From Methylocaldum szegediense (GTDB taxonomy: Bacteria; Pseudomonadota; Gammaproteobacteria; Methylococcales; Methylococcaceae): a stretch of 64,000 nucleotides of DNA. How positions within the stretch are numbered: position 1 is the stretch's first letter; each line of letters opens with the position of its first letter. Location: the NCBI RefSeq assembly GCF_949769195.1, contig NZ_OX458333.1, forward strand, positions 930,001-994,000, in the 5' to 3' direction. Of the stretch, positions 35,918-47,364 are shown piece by piece. The notes under the pieces were generated by a model. It saw only the letters and a list, made by a program, of their open reading frames with translations. It was not told the DNA's origin and ran no database searches. The position numbers and the translations under genes are program-made.

Positions 35918-37204
35918 TCACGATAAGTCGAACGGGTAAACACTCGGTAGTTGTGGGGGAAGGCAGCGGATGCCGGATTTTCGGCTCTCGGCAAGCAGCA
36001 TGGGCAGGAATCGCTCACTGAGCCAATCGTGAAGCGCTTGCCAGTGCTCCCGACCGATCGGGGTGAAACCGTGGGCCAGTATGGAGTTATTCCGCGCATG
36101 TACATGATGTCGCAGACTCTCCCGTTCTTCCCGGATGAAATGGGCGGCTTCGCTGTCGAGCTTGGTACCCACGAGTTCCCAGGCCGCGAAAAGACCGGCT
36201 TGGAGCTTACCGTCTCGGGTACGGGACAGCTCGAGACCAGGCGGAACGAAATCTTCCGGAACCGCACTCGTGTCGACGCCGAAATCGCGCCGCAGTAGCC
36301 ACTGCGCCGTCCACTCCAATAGCCGGTAAATTCGGGCGACCGCGTCGTCATAACGGCCCTGTGCGGCACGCCGCTCCGCGTTTCGATAGAGATCGAGCAA
36401 CCGAGCGGGCTCGTTCTTGACATCGCCTTCCTTGCCGCATAAACGCAGCAGCACGCCGATATGGGACTTGAGTTCGTCCGGTAGTGCCGCCGCGTAAAGC
36501 TGCAATTTGGCCAGAGCCTCGCCATGCTCGAAGCGGTCCCAGGCGGCGTAGGCTTGGCTCAAGACGCGCGCACGATCCAGCCGAGCGGCCAACGATCCCC
36601 TGGGGCGCGGCAAGCTGGCCAGGCCAAGCGCTGCCTCGTCGTAAGCGTAGCGCGTCCAAGCCGCGAGATACGGACTCATGCGGCGCGTCAGCTTCAGCTC
36701 GTCCGCACTGGCTTCCCCTACCGACTGCCAGCCATCGTGCACTTTGATCAGATCGGCGCGGTTGCCAGTGACCAGTTGCAGTTCAACACCGTCGACTTCC
36801 AGAGCGGCGGCCACCAACCCGGCGCTCATGGTCTTCGTCCCACCGGTATAGTCGGCTATCACCCGCGCTTCTGCATCGCTGGTGCGAAGCTCCCGTAGAG
36901 CCTCGTAACAAACGCGAAACACGGCATCCAAATCGTCCGCCGGGCACAGCCTCACCTCGTAGCGGTCCGCATCCAGTCCAGTCTGAGTGGGGATATTCGG
37001 CAAGCTGGGGCGTTCGTCGTTGAAGTTCGCCTTTATACAGAAATCTTTTCCGGTGATCTGGATCTCGGACCCCGGCCGCCCGGTGCCCGGGTCTCTACCG
37101 GTACAGATGAAGCAGACGAAATCCGGTTTCAAAATTTCGATAGCGGAAACAATCGGTTGATGGGATCCACCTACAGTGCAGACGAGCAGAATCGGTTGTG
37201 GCAT
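35918..37204 (-). CDS. CARF-HEPN ribonuclease of the TIGR02710/Csm6-like group
   Basis: 428 residues. N-terminal CARF (1-165) has LLVCTVGGSHQPIVSAI and IADYTGGTKTMSAGL (GGTKT at 121-125), the ligand-binding loops. The C-terminal helical domain contains R371-NNSILA-H378 preceded by RHHVHA, the Rx(4-6)H catalytic signature of HEPN RNases. Once cyclic oligoadenylate binds, such proteins cut RNA without sequence specificity. It is the first gene of the cmr operon, so the III-B complex carries its own ancillary RNase. The exact family name (Csm6, Csx1 or TIGR02710) is less sure than the architecture. Confidence 0.88.
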   Translation of the reverse strand: MPQPILLVCTVGGSHQPIVSAIEILKPDFVCFICTGRDPGTGRPGSEIQITGKDFCIKANFNDERPSLPNIPTQTGLDADRYEVRLCPADDLDAVFRVCYEALRELRTSDAEARVIADYTGGTKTMSAGLVAAALEVDGVELQLVTGNRADLIKVHDGWQSVGEASADELKLTRRMSPYLAAWTRYAYDEAALGLASLPRPRGSLAARLDRARVLSQAYAAWDRFEHGEALAKLQLYAAALPDELKSHIGVLLRLCGKEGDVKNEPARLLDLYRNAERRAAQGRYDDAVARIYRLLEWTAQWLLRRDFGVDTSAVPEDFVPPGLELSRTRDGKLQAGLFAAWELVGTKLDSEAAHFIREERESLRHHVHARNNSILAHGFTPIGREHWQALHDWLSERFLPMLLAESRKSGIRCLPPQLPSVYPFDLS

Positions 37205-37417
37205 GGGAATGTCAACCTTTGGTTTAGGGAGATCGTTTCAGTTTAGGTGAAGACAGCAGCGGACGCAGTCGCGACTGGGCTATATGTCGAGAAAGTAACG
37301 TTGATAACTCGTTCGACAGGCCTGTTCTGAGCGTAGTCGAAGGGCCTGTCCTGAGCCTGGTCGAAGGGCGGTTCCCTCCGGTCACCGCATCCTGCGGCCT
37401 TTTGTTCATGTTTTTCT
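37205..37417. repeat. Palindromic/Alu-like short repeats at the distal end of array 2
   Basis: Contains two CCTGTYCTGAGC-GTCGAAGGG units and GCGGTTCCCTCCGGTCACC, then GCATCCTGCGGCCTTTT, which is the same element found at the distal ends of arrays 1 and 3. Confidence 0.65.
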
Positions 37418-40218
37418 GGATATCCCTTCTTTATTAGAGGTAGCGATTCAAACTCAGCAGATGGCTGTAAACATGGACTCATCGTAAATCTTAATCCCTT
37501 CTTAATCAGGTCTCGTTTCAAACGCAACAAGCCCACCAAAATGGGCATTACCGGGGAGTCTTAATCCCTTCTTAATCAGGTCTCGTTTCAAACACATGAC
37601 TGACAAAAACATGACGGCTGTTAATGGTCTTAATCCCTTCTTAATCAGGTCTCGTTTCAAACTGGCCTTCTTTCATCAATAAGAAGATAAACGAGTCTTA
37701 ATCCCTTCTTAATCAGGTCTCGTTTCAAACCAATCTTCGGCAGCAAATCAGCCGGACGTAGCTGGGTCTTAATCCCTTCTTAATCAGGTCTCGTTTCAAA
37801 CACGGAGGACAAGGGACTGGCTAAGAAGTTTCATGGTCTTAATCCCTTCTTAATCAGGTCTCGTTTCAAACGCACATTCAACCGATCAACAATCAATAGG
37901 AGATAAGGTCTTAATCCCTTCTTAATCAGGTCTCGTTTCAAACTACTTAAACCCGTAAACGTAATCAAGAGGAGTAAAGTCTTAATCCCTTCTTAATCAG
38001 GTCTCGTTTCAAACGTCATGTCGTAGAGATTTACCGTTCTGGTAAGTAGTCTTAATCCCTTCTTAATCAGGTCTCGTTTCAAACGGTTGCAACGCTTCAT
38101 GTGCAGATAAAGCCGTGAGGTCTTAATCCCTTCTTAATCAGGTCTCGTTTCAAACAAACTAGCCGCCGTAAAGGAGGAAATGCAGGTCTGTCTTAATCCC
38201 TTCTTAATCAGGTCTCGTTTCAAACCGGGCGACAACGGCGAGCCGGTCATCACCATCATGTCTTAATCCCTTCTTAATCAGGTCTCGTTTCAAACCCAGG
38301 CGGTCGCTGCAAAAGCTCGGGACCGTCGAGTGTCTTAATCCCTTCTTAATCAGGTCTCGTTTCAAACGATAAGAGGAGATATGTTTATGAAATTCGCATT
38401 CAGTCTTAATCCCTTCTTAATCAGGTCTCGTTTCAAACTCAACGAACTCTTCACCATGGACGAGGAAAACGGGGTCTTAATCCCTTCTTAATCAGGTCTC
38501 GTTTCAAACGACACGTCTGGGCGGTATTTCATCTCGATTCTTGTGGTCTTAATCCCTTCTTAATCAGGTCTCGTTTCAAACCGGAGCCTGGATTTTATTT
38601 GGTTCAATTATTCGAGTCTTAATCCCTTCTTAATCAGGTCTCGTTTCAAACCAATTATTGAGAGACATAGTACATTTTACATTAAGGTCTTAATCCCTTC
38701 TTAATCAGGTCTCGTTTCAAACGGAGGTCAGGATGAAGAGAGAACAATTCGAAGCGGTGTCTTAATCCCTTCTTAATCAGGTCTCGTTTCAAACTTCCTG
38801 ACGACTAATGCTGAGCTCGTTGCTGCGTCTTAATCCCTTCTTAATCAGGTCTCGTTTCAAACTCAGCTGAACGAAGAAGCCGCTCAGGCCATCGAGGTCT
38901 TAATCCCTTCTTAATCAGGTCTCGTTTCAAACATACCATGTATCGGGCATTCATCGACGGCCTCAAGTCTTAATCCCTTCTTAATCAGGTCTCGTTTCAA
39001 ACCGAGCGCCCGACGAAGGCCGTCTGGCACATCGGTCTTAATCCCTTCTTAATCAGGTCTCGTTTCAAACCGCGGCCTGGCATCAGGCGCGGGCCGTCGC
39101 CAGGGTCTTAATCCCTTCTTAATCAGGTCTCGTTTCAAACGAAAGCCCGGTGGCAATGGAAGTTGAGAATATCTCGTCTTAATCCCTTCTTAATCAGGTC
39201 TCGTTTCAAACCGTTACGGCCTGACGAACTTGCGCGCTCACATAAGTCTTAATCCCTTCTTAATCAGGTCTCGTTTCAAACGCCACCAACGTCGAGGCGA
39301 TTCGTAGGCTTGCGGGTCTTAATCCCTTCTTAATCAGGTCTCGTTTCAAACGGGATTCCATGAGCATGATCAATCTGACTCCCCAGTCTTAATCCCTTCT
39401 TAATCAGGTCTCGTTTCAAACAGCATAGAGCGCATTAAAGTGTGGCGACAAGCAAGTCTTAATCCCTTCTTAATCAGGTCTCGTTTCAAACAGGCGAAAC
39501 AAGAGGAGACATAACGATGATTCAAGTCTTAATCCCTTCTTAATCAGGTCTCGTTTCAAACGGGTCGCTTACGCTCTATGTGCCGATGCCGGATGGGTCT
39601 TAATCCCTTCTTAATCAGGTCTCGTTTCAAACAGTTAGCGGCTGCGCAGGTAGAGAGAGCCGAGTTAGTCTTAATCCCTTCTTAATCAGGTCTCGTTTCA
39701 AACGCGTTCGAGGCGGGGCAAGTGACGGTTAGTCTTGGTCTTAATCCCTTCTTAATCAGGTCTCGTTTCAAACTGAACAGATTTTATGATACTGATATGG
39801 GCCTGCGCGTCTTAATCCCTTCTTAATCAGGTCTCGTTTCAAACTGAACAGATTTTATGATACTGATATGGGCCTGCGCGTCTTAATCCCTTCTTAATCA
39901 GGTCTCGTTTCAAACACAGGCGCGGAATACTACGCCTTGACTCACGGCGAGTCTTAATCCCTTCTTAATCAGGTCTCGTTTCAAACGGAATGAATGAGCA
40001 GATTTTATGAGACGGATTTGGTCTTAATCCCTTCTTAATCAGGTCTCGTTTCAAACAACGACAGCTTTCCAATTGTTGAGGTCCGGGGATTGTCTTAATC
40101 CCTTCTTAATCAGGTCTCGTTTCAAACCGTGCAAACACAAGGACCTTTTTATGGCCCTTGACGTCTTAATCCCTTCTTAATCAGGTCTCGTTTCAAACGA
40201 AATATGAGCAAATTTTAT

Positions 40219-41263
40219 CCTGATTAGTGATGAATTTCAGCTAAGCGAAGTTGCCACTCGGGGCGAGGTGGAGTGAATACGGCAGCGTGCGCTAGCCGGC
40301 GAAGCAGCGTTTTGAGATCGAAACGCCGATTGAAACGGTATTGGAACTCGGTCAGATACCGCTTGGCGTATTTCTCGAATTTGAACGCGTGATAGGTACC
40401 GGAAATCGCGGTCTTCAGGTTACTCAACAACGTGTTAACCCAACGAAACTCAGGATGTTGTGCCGACTGCCGCCCAGAGCCCAGAATCAGGCATTCGTGG
40501 CGAGCGACGACGTGCTGCAAGCTCCGAAACCCGCTCAAACCATCGGTGAGTGCATAAGTCGACGGAGCTAAGGCGCGTTGAGCCCACTCCGCAATCGCCT
40601 GCTGGGTGAACGGCAGGGGATCGATACGCACAAATAACGGACGTCCGTCATCCGTGGTTTGCACCGCCATCACGAAGGCGACTTTGTTTTCCGACCCTCG
40701 TCCCCGTTTCCCCGAGCGCTCACCGCCCAGGTAAGCATCATCGATCTCGACCCGCCCGCTCAACTGCCGATCCGCCTCCCGCTCCGCCATCACCTGAATC
40801 AACTTGTGCTTTATCAGCCAGGCGGTGCGATAACACACGCCGAGATGACGCATCAACTCCAAGGCTGAGACATTGTTCTTGGCCTGGGTTAGGAGATACA
40901 TCGCCAGAAACCAGGTGGTGAGCGGCAGCTTGGTCGCTTCGAAGAGCGTCCCGGCGGTTAACGTCGTTTGCTTTCGGCAGTGTCCGCATTGCCAGTAGGT
41001 TCGCTCATTTCGTTTGAATACCGTATGCCGTGCCTCGCCACAGGCTGGGCAACGGAAACCGTCCGGCCAACGCAGAGCTTGTAAGGCCGCTTCGCACTGT
41101 GCTTCGGTGCCGTATTGGGTCAGAAACTCGGCCAACGACAATCCCTTTTGAAATTGCACTTGGTTCATTGACATGGGACACCTCTCTTGTGATCGATGTC
41201 CATAGTCTAAAGCCTCTACTCGCTCACCACGTGAGCCTGTGCTGAACTTTCTCGCTAATCAGG
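40219..41263 (-). mobile_element. IS1595-family (ISXO2-like) insertion sequence
   Basis: 1045 bp. The imperfect inverted ends start CCTGATTAG and finish GTTCAGC or TTTCAGC inward (about 23 bp). An 8-bp target duplication AATTTTAT is at 40211-40218 and 41264-41271, the length usual for this family. It carries a single transposase gene and is inserted in an array 2 spacer. Both ends and the duplication are intact, so the insertion is recent. Confidence 0.93.
40224..41174 (-). CDS. IS1595-family transposase
   Basis: 316 residues; AGAGGTG lies 5 nt before ATG 41174. N-terminal zinc ribbon (FRCPACGE ... YWQCGHCRKQ), helix-turn-helix region (LMRHLGVCYRTAWLIKHKL), then the ISXO2-like DDE-type nuclease: VEIDDAYLGGERSGKRG (first Asp), ALTDGLSGF (second Asp) and the HPEFRWVNTLLSNLKTAISGTYH segment typical of the family. 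No frameshift is visible, so it is probably active. Mediates cut-and-paste or copy-type transposition of its own element. Confidence 0.94.
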   Translation of the reverse strand: MSMNQVQFQKGLSLAEFLTQYGTEAQCEAALQALRWPDGFRCPACGEARHTVFKRNERTYWQCGHCRKQTTLTAGTLFEATKLPLTTWFLAMYLLTQAKNNVSALELMRHLGVCYRTAWLIKHKLIQVMAEREADRQLSGRVEIDDAYLGGERSGKRGRGSENKVAFVMAVQTTDDGRPLFVRIDPLPFTQQAIAEWAQRALAPSTYALTDGLSGFRSLQHVVARHECLILGSGRQSAQHPEFRWVNTLLSNLKTAISGTYHAFKFEKYAKRYLTEFQYRFNRRFDLKTLLRRLAHAAVFTPPRPEWQLRLAEIHH

Positions 41264-44200
41264 AATTTTATTACACCGATATGTCTTAATCCCTTCTTAA
41301 TCAGGTCTCGTTTCAAACGAATAGGCTCTACGCTAGAGCCTGTGCCCACAAGGGGTCTTAATCCCTTCTTAATCAGGTCTCGTTTCAAACACTATGAGAG
41401 CGATTAATATTTCAGACCTAGAGTCTTAATCCCTTCTTAATCAGGTCTCGTTTCAAACGCGGGGGTGGTGTGGGGTACGACTTCTCCGCCATGTCTTAAT
41501 CCCTTCTTAATCAGGTCTCGTTTCAAACGAAGTTGTCGGCACGTGTCCCATCACCGGTGCACGTCTTAATCCCTTCTTAATCAGGTCTCGTTTCAAACGT
41601 ATGGCGCACGTGAACAGCATATCGGGTCTCCGTCTTAATCCCTTCTTAATCAGGTCTCGTTTCAAACTTTCTCGGTCAACGTCAGCGACATTGACGAAGT
41701 CGGTCTTAATCCCTTCTTAATCAGGTCTCGTTTCAAACTGGAGAATAGAGATGAAATTACAGCAAGCAATTTGTCTTAATCCCTTCTTAATCAGGTCTCG
41801 TTTCAAACATAGCGCGAACCGCTTGTATGCTAGAGCCTGTGTCTTAATCCCTTCTTAATCAGGTCTCGTTTCAAACGCGGCTTCCACGACAACGGCGACT
41901 ACGGGAAAAGTCTTAATCCCTTCTTAATCAGGTCTCGTTTCAAACTCAAAGTGCAGCAAATATATCGATCACCACGCCGTCTTAATCCCTTCTTAATCAG
42001 GTCTCGTTTCAAACGCGGCTTCCACGACAACGGCGACTACGGGAAAAGTCTTAATCCCTTCTTAATCAGGTCTCGTTTCAAACCCTACTGCTATTCGCAA
42101 TGAGGCCGGCCAAATCGGTCTTAATCCCTTCTTAATCAGGTCTCGTTTCAAACATTGTCGCTATGGCAAAGCTCGGTGGACTGTGCGTCTTAATCCCTTC
42201 TTAATCAGGTCTCGTTTCAAACATCAAATGAAGATTACATTGACAACGGCGAACGGTCTTAATCCCTTCTTAATCAGGTCTCGTTTCAAACGATTCGGAC
42301 GGCAGCAAAAGCGTTCGCTACGAGCAGTCTTAATCCCTTCTTAATCAGGTCTCGTTTCAAACCAAATTTGTTAGGCAAGACAATTACGCCGACATCGGTC
42401 TTAATCCCTTCTTAATCAGGTCTCGTTTCAAACCGGCCGAAATCGTTGAGGTTGAAGGCGGATGGATGTCTTAATCCCTTCTTAATCAGGTCTCGTTTCA
42501 AACTAATGAGCGAGAACACTGTGTCCACCAAGGACAGTCTTAATCCCTTCTTAATCAGGTCTCGTTTCAAACAGGCGCATGATCCTGTCTACATTGTGAC
42601 AGTGGGTCTTAATCCCTTCTTAATCAGGTCTCGTTTCAAACGGGTGCAGATCGCGGCAAACGGGAATATACTAGTTCGTCTTAATCCCTTCTTAATCAGG
42701 TCTCGTTTCAAACGCCTGAGAACGGCGTATTGTGGGCAGAACTCAGTCTTAATCCCTTCTTAATCAGGTCTCGTTTCAAACGAAGGCCGATGGCAAATGA
42801 GGAGCGCCCGCGCTGGTCTTAATCCCTTCTTAATCAGGTCTCGTTTCAAACATGCGAGGACGGCGCAAATGCTCATCAATTTCCTGTCTTAATCCCTTCT
42901 TAATCAGGTCTCGTTTCAAACAGATTTAGGCTTGAGCGGGATGACCGCTCAAGAACTGTCTTAATCCCTTCTTAATCAGGTCTCGTTTCAAACGAATATT
43001 TACGCACAAATAGCACAAACGTTGACGGTCTTAATCCCTTCTTAATCAGGTCTCGTTTCAAACTCCTCGTGCCGCAGGATTCCCGCACGCGCGCAAGTCT
43101 TAATCCCTTCTTAATCAGGTCTCGTTTCAAACATGGGAAAATTTTACGACACAGATCTTGGCTTGAGGTCTTAATCCCTTCTTAATCAGGTCTCGTTTCA
43201 AACCGAAAACGGAACACGTAACCAATCAAGGAACCGTCTTAATCCCTTCTTAATCAGGTCTCGTTTCAAACAGGTGAAACCATGAAAACCGGTCTTAATC
43301 CCTTCGTCTTAATCCCTTCTTAATCAGGTCTCGTTTCAAACCCGTTACCCGACTCCAAAACGAAAACTGACGAGGTGTCTTAATCCCTTCTTAATCAGGT
43401 CTCGTTTCAAACAAGAGTCGACCGAGTCTTCGTTCCTCGGAACGAGGTCTTAATCCCTTCTTAATCAGGTCTCGTTTCAAACAGAGCTGTTACTGCAATA
43501 TGCAGTAACAGATAAGTCTTAATCCCTTCTTAATCAGGTCTCGTTTCAAACGGATGGGCCAGAGCACAATTAACCAAAGGGGAAAAGTCTTAATCCCTTC
43601 TTAATCAGGTCTCGTTTCAAACCTCGCTAGCGTTCTGTCCTGCAAAGCCCAGACCTGTCTTAATCCCTTCTTAATCAGGTCTCGTTTCAAACAGGACTTG
43701 CGTCGGGGGTTCGCGGAATGCTTCCGGTCTTAATCCCTTCTTAATCAGGTCTCGTTTCAAACACCATGATCGAACAATTAAAACAGCAATTTCCGTCTTA
43801 ATCCCTTCTTAATCAGGTCTCGTTTCAAACAATTTCCTCTGGTTAACTTTTTTAAAGTTGACCAGTCTTAATCCCTTCTTAATCAGGTCTCGTTTCAAAC
43901 GAGGCTAGGAGGTAAGCCATGCAATGTGATCACGTCTTAATCCCTTCTTAATCAGGTCTCGTTTCAAACGCCAATACGGAGACAGTACTAGATACAAAGG
44001 GCAGTGTCTTAATCCCTTCTTAATCAGGTCTCGTTTCAAACAACCTAGCATGCAAAATCGCGCTAGAGGATTACCGGTCTTAATCCCTTCTTAATCAGGT
44101 CTCGTTTCAAACACTATGTCAACTTATAACTATGCCAACCTATAAAGGTCTTAATCCCTTCTTAATCAGGTCTCGTTTCAAACGCTGGCTTCGAAAAGGG

Positions 44201-46724
44201 TCAGTACGAGATCGTCGGTCTTAATCCCTTCTTAATCAGGTCTCGTTTCAAACACAAGATACCTAGCGGGGTATCTGTAGATACTAACGGTCTTAATCCC
44301 TTCTTAATCAGGTCTCGTTTCAAACTTAGACGCTTTTGAAGAGTGACATGGCTTACGGTCTTAATCCCTTCTTAATCAGGTCTCGTTTCAAACTTGCCTG
44401 CGATTCATGCCTACAATGGCATGAAACGCGTCTTAATCCCTTCTTAATCAGGTCTCGTTTCAAACAGCATGGAGGCAAGCAAATCAGCAAGCTGGCGGGG
44501 TCTTAATCCCTTCTTAATCAGGTCTCGTTTCAAACGATCAAAGAGAAACGAGTTAAGGGATCACTCAAGTCTTAATCCCTTCTTAATCAGGTCTCGTTTC
44601 AAACGGAGGCAAGCAAATCAGCAAGCTGGCGGGAAAGCGTCTTAATCCCTTCTTAATCAGGTCTCGTTTCAAACCGCCAATGGAAACGAAGACGGCGCGG
44701 CGTTCTTGGAGTCTTAATCCCTTCTTAATCAGGTCTCGTTTCAAACATCTATCGAAGGTGATGTATGAAGCTATTGGAGAGTCTTAATCCCTTCTTAATC
44801 AGGTCTCGTTTCAAACGTATATTCCTTCAGGATGTTGTTACCGTTAACGATGTCTTAATCCCTTCTTAATCAGGTCTCGTTTCAAACGAGCACGGCATTG
44901 AGCTAGTGCACATTGGTGACCGTCTTAATCCCTTCTTAATCAGGTCTCGTTTCAAACGAAAATGAACGTATTTGATACACACCAGGCTGAAAGTCTTAAT
45001 CCCTTCTTAATCAGGTCTCGTTTCAAACGAAACGAAGACGGCGCGGCGTTCTTGGAGCAAAAAGTCTTAATCCCTTCTTAATCAGGTCTCGTTTCAAACG
45101 ACGACCGCGATGGACATGAACAAGCTGCATCCGTCTTAATCCCTTCTTAATCAGGTCTCGTTTCAAACCAACGCAACGTTTTTAACTGGAGAACAGAATG
45201 ATGTCTTAATCCCTTCTTAATCAGGTCTCGTTTCAAACAAATGAACGAAAACAAGCAGTATGAACTAGTAAAGGTCTTAATCCCTTCTTAATCAGGTCTC
45301 GTTTCAAACCAAACGCCCCCATAGAAGCGCGCGCGGGGCGCATCGTCTTAATCCCTTCTTAATCAGGTCTCGTTTCAAACAAAAAGCGCTTGGCTAGTTT
45401 GCGGTCCTAGTCAAGTCTTAATCCCTTCTTAATCAGGTCTCGTTTCAAACGCGATGCATACCAGAAAATCGCTCCTTTCGGCGGGTCCTAGTCAAGTCTT
45501 AATCCCTTCTTAATCAGGTCTCGTTTCAAACTAAAACACGGGCCAATACCTCCTAATTTCTGAGTCTTAATCCCTTCTTAATCAGGTCTCGTTTCAAACC
45601 AATACAGAACTTGAAGATGATAAGAGACGAAAAGTCTTAATCCCTTCTTAATCAGGTCTCGTTTCAAACCTGCCACCGTCGCGGATGCGCCCGAGTATCG
45701 ACGTCTTAATCCCTTCTTAATCAGGTCTCGTTTCAAACTGCTGAAGGAAAAAGGCTTTGTCTTCGGCACTGAAGTCTTAATCCCTTCTTAATCAGGTCTC
45801 GTTTCAAACGGGTAGGTTTTACGAAACCGATTTAGGACTGCGGTCTTAATCCCTTCTTAATCAGGTCTCGTTTCAAACTCGATACAAGTTCGAGCTTCTG
45901 CCCGTCCTCGCGTCTTAATCCCTTCTTAATCAGGTCTCGTTTCAAACACTAGTCCCCATCGGTGACCGGGACGCTTTCTCGGGTCTTAATCCCTTCTTAA
46001 TCAGGTCTCGTTTCAAACAATTGGAAAGTCATAGAGGAGATACTCGGGGGAAAGTCTTAATCCCTTCTTAATCAGGTCTCGTTTCAAACTAAGGCCCGCG
46101 AAGAACTCCGCGACATCGCGGAGGTCTTAATCCCTTCTTAATCAGGTCTCGTTTCAAACCGGCTTTGGTCGAAGAATCCGGCAGTTTATTTGCGTCTTAA
46201 TCCCTTCTTAATCAGGTCTCGTTTCAAACTCGTCGAATTCATCGAGGATATCACCGATGCGGATTGTCTTAATCCCTTCTTAATCAGGTCTCGTTTCAAA
46301 CAGCCTTTACGTCCAAATAGCACAAACTTTAGAAGGTCTTAATCCCTTCTTAATCAGGTCTCGTTTCAAACCACAACGCAAGCAAGAAGGAGGAAAAATG
46401 CTTAAAGTCTTAATCCCTTCTTAATCAGGTCTCGTTTCAAACATCAAAGCAGGTAAGCTCGATCCAGAACGGACCTGTCTTAATCCCTTCTTAATCAGGT
46501 CTCGTTTCAAACGGCACCTTTGCATATGAATACATTGCAGTGCCGAAGGTCTTAATCCCTTCTTAATCAGGTCTCGTTTCAAACTTTCCCCCATGCCGAT
46601 TTATGGCCATCACGGGAGTCTTAATCCCTTCTTAATCAGGTCTCGTTTCAAACTTAAGGAAAACAAGCAACTTCGTGATCAGGTTGCGGTCTTAATCCCT
46701 TCTTAATCAGGTCTCGTTTCAAAC

Positions 46725-46828
46725 GGCTCGTGTCTAAAACACCTCCATATTCAAAGGGTTACAAAGGGGGTTGCAGAAAAATCGACTTGCCGAAAAGTTA
46801 GCATCGAGCGAAGGCGATTTTCGGGGCA
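46725..46828 (-). promoter_or_regulatory. Leader of array 2
   Basis: Same conserved blocks as the leaders of arrays 1 and 3 (CTAAAACACCTCCATA, GGTTACAAAGGGGG, TTGCAGAAAAAT, CCGAAAAGTTAGCATC). It ends at the uma2 stop codon. Confidence 0.85.
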
Positions 46829-47311
46829 TCATACGGGTAATTCAATGTGGATCGGAAAGTTGGGCGCAAGGGAGCTGCGTTCGAGCCTGGCATGGTTGTT
46901 GTAGAACAGCATCTTGCCGTCGTCCTGGCACACCCAGAATTCGCGTGCGCCGCGAGCGAAATAAAGCTCCTTCTTTTCTTCCATTTCGGCTAAGCCGTTT
47001 GAGGGTGAAAGTACTTCGATCACGATCTCTGGGGCTTCCGGGTATGGATGGGTCAGACCATGCCGTTCAAAGAACTCGGGGCTTGCCCAAACTACGTCGG
47101 CTACTTTCACGCCGTCGGAGGTCTGTATGCTGCACTCAGGCAACACCCGCCCATTAGGCAGATGTTGCCTGAGTAGGCCCAAAATCTCGCCTTGTAGCCA
47201 GGAGCGCTTGTTCGTGGCGGGACTCATGACGATATGCCCCCAGCGGTCGGTTTCGAATTTGAAAGGAAGGTCCTTGAACAACGGATTGTCGCAGATGTCT
47301 TGCCAGTTCAT
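46829..47311 (-). CDS. Uma2-family (DUF820) putative endonuclease
   Basis: 160 residues from ATG 47311, with GGAGG 7 nt upstream; a longer frame would overlap the csm5 stop. PD-(D/E)XK fold shown by VADVVWASPEFF (Asp) and PEIVIEVLSPSNGLAEMEEKKELYFARGAREFWV, i.e. E-V-LSPS with downstream Glu/Lys, the DUF820 core. Cellular role of the family is unclear; it is widespread in cyanobacteria and methanotrophs. It sits between csm5 and the array 2 leader, and a mutated copy holds the identical position next to the array 3 leader. That suggests it travels with the leader-array unit. Confidence 0.85.
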   Translation of the reverse strand: MNWQDICDNPLFKDLPFKFETDRWGHIVMSPATNKRSWLQGEILGLLRQHLPNGRVLPECSIQTSDGVKVADVVWASPEFFERHGLTHPYPEAPEIVIEVLSPSNGLAEMEEKKELYFARGAREFWVCQDDGKMLFYNNHARLERSSLAPNFPIHIELPV

Positions 47312-47364
47312 GTCAGCCTCCGGCGACCGGGATGCAAGTCGCTTCGCCATTTCAGCACGAATCA

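Larger units (their letters stand above)
37418..46724 (-). CRISPR. CRISPR array 2 (118 repeats, 117 spacers), beside type III-A genes, split by an IS
   Basis: Hand-counted. The 36-bp repeat begins GTCTTAATCC, has TTAATCAGG in the middle and ends GTTTCAAAC; it differs from array 1 at two positions. The leader is on the right (46725-46828), a strongly degenerate repeat at 37418-37453 marks the old end, and the second repeat has a changed first base. An IS1595-family element (40219-41263) sits inside one spacer. A truncated repeat copy lies in the spacer ending at 43305, and a 45-nt chimeric spacer is at 45451-45495. Identical spacers occur at 39774/39845 and 41877/42015. Repeats remain near perfect on both sides of the IS. 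Confidence 0.97.
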
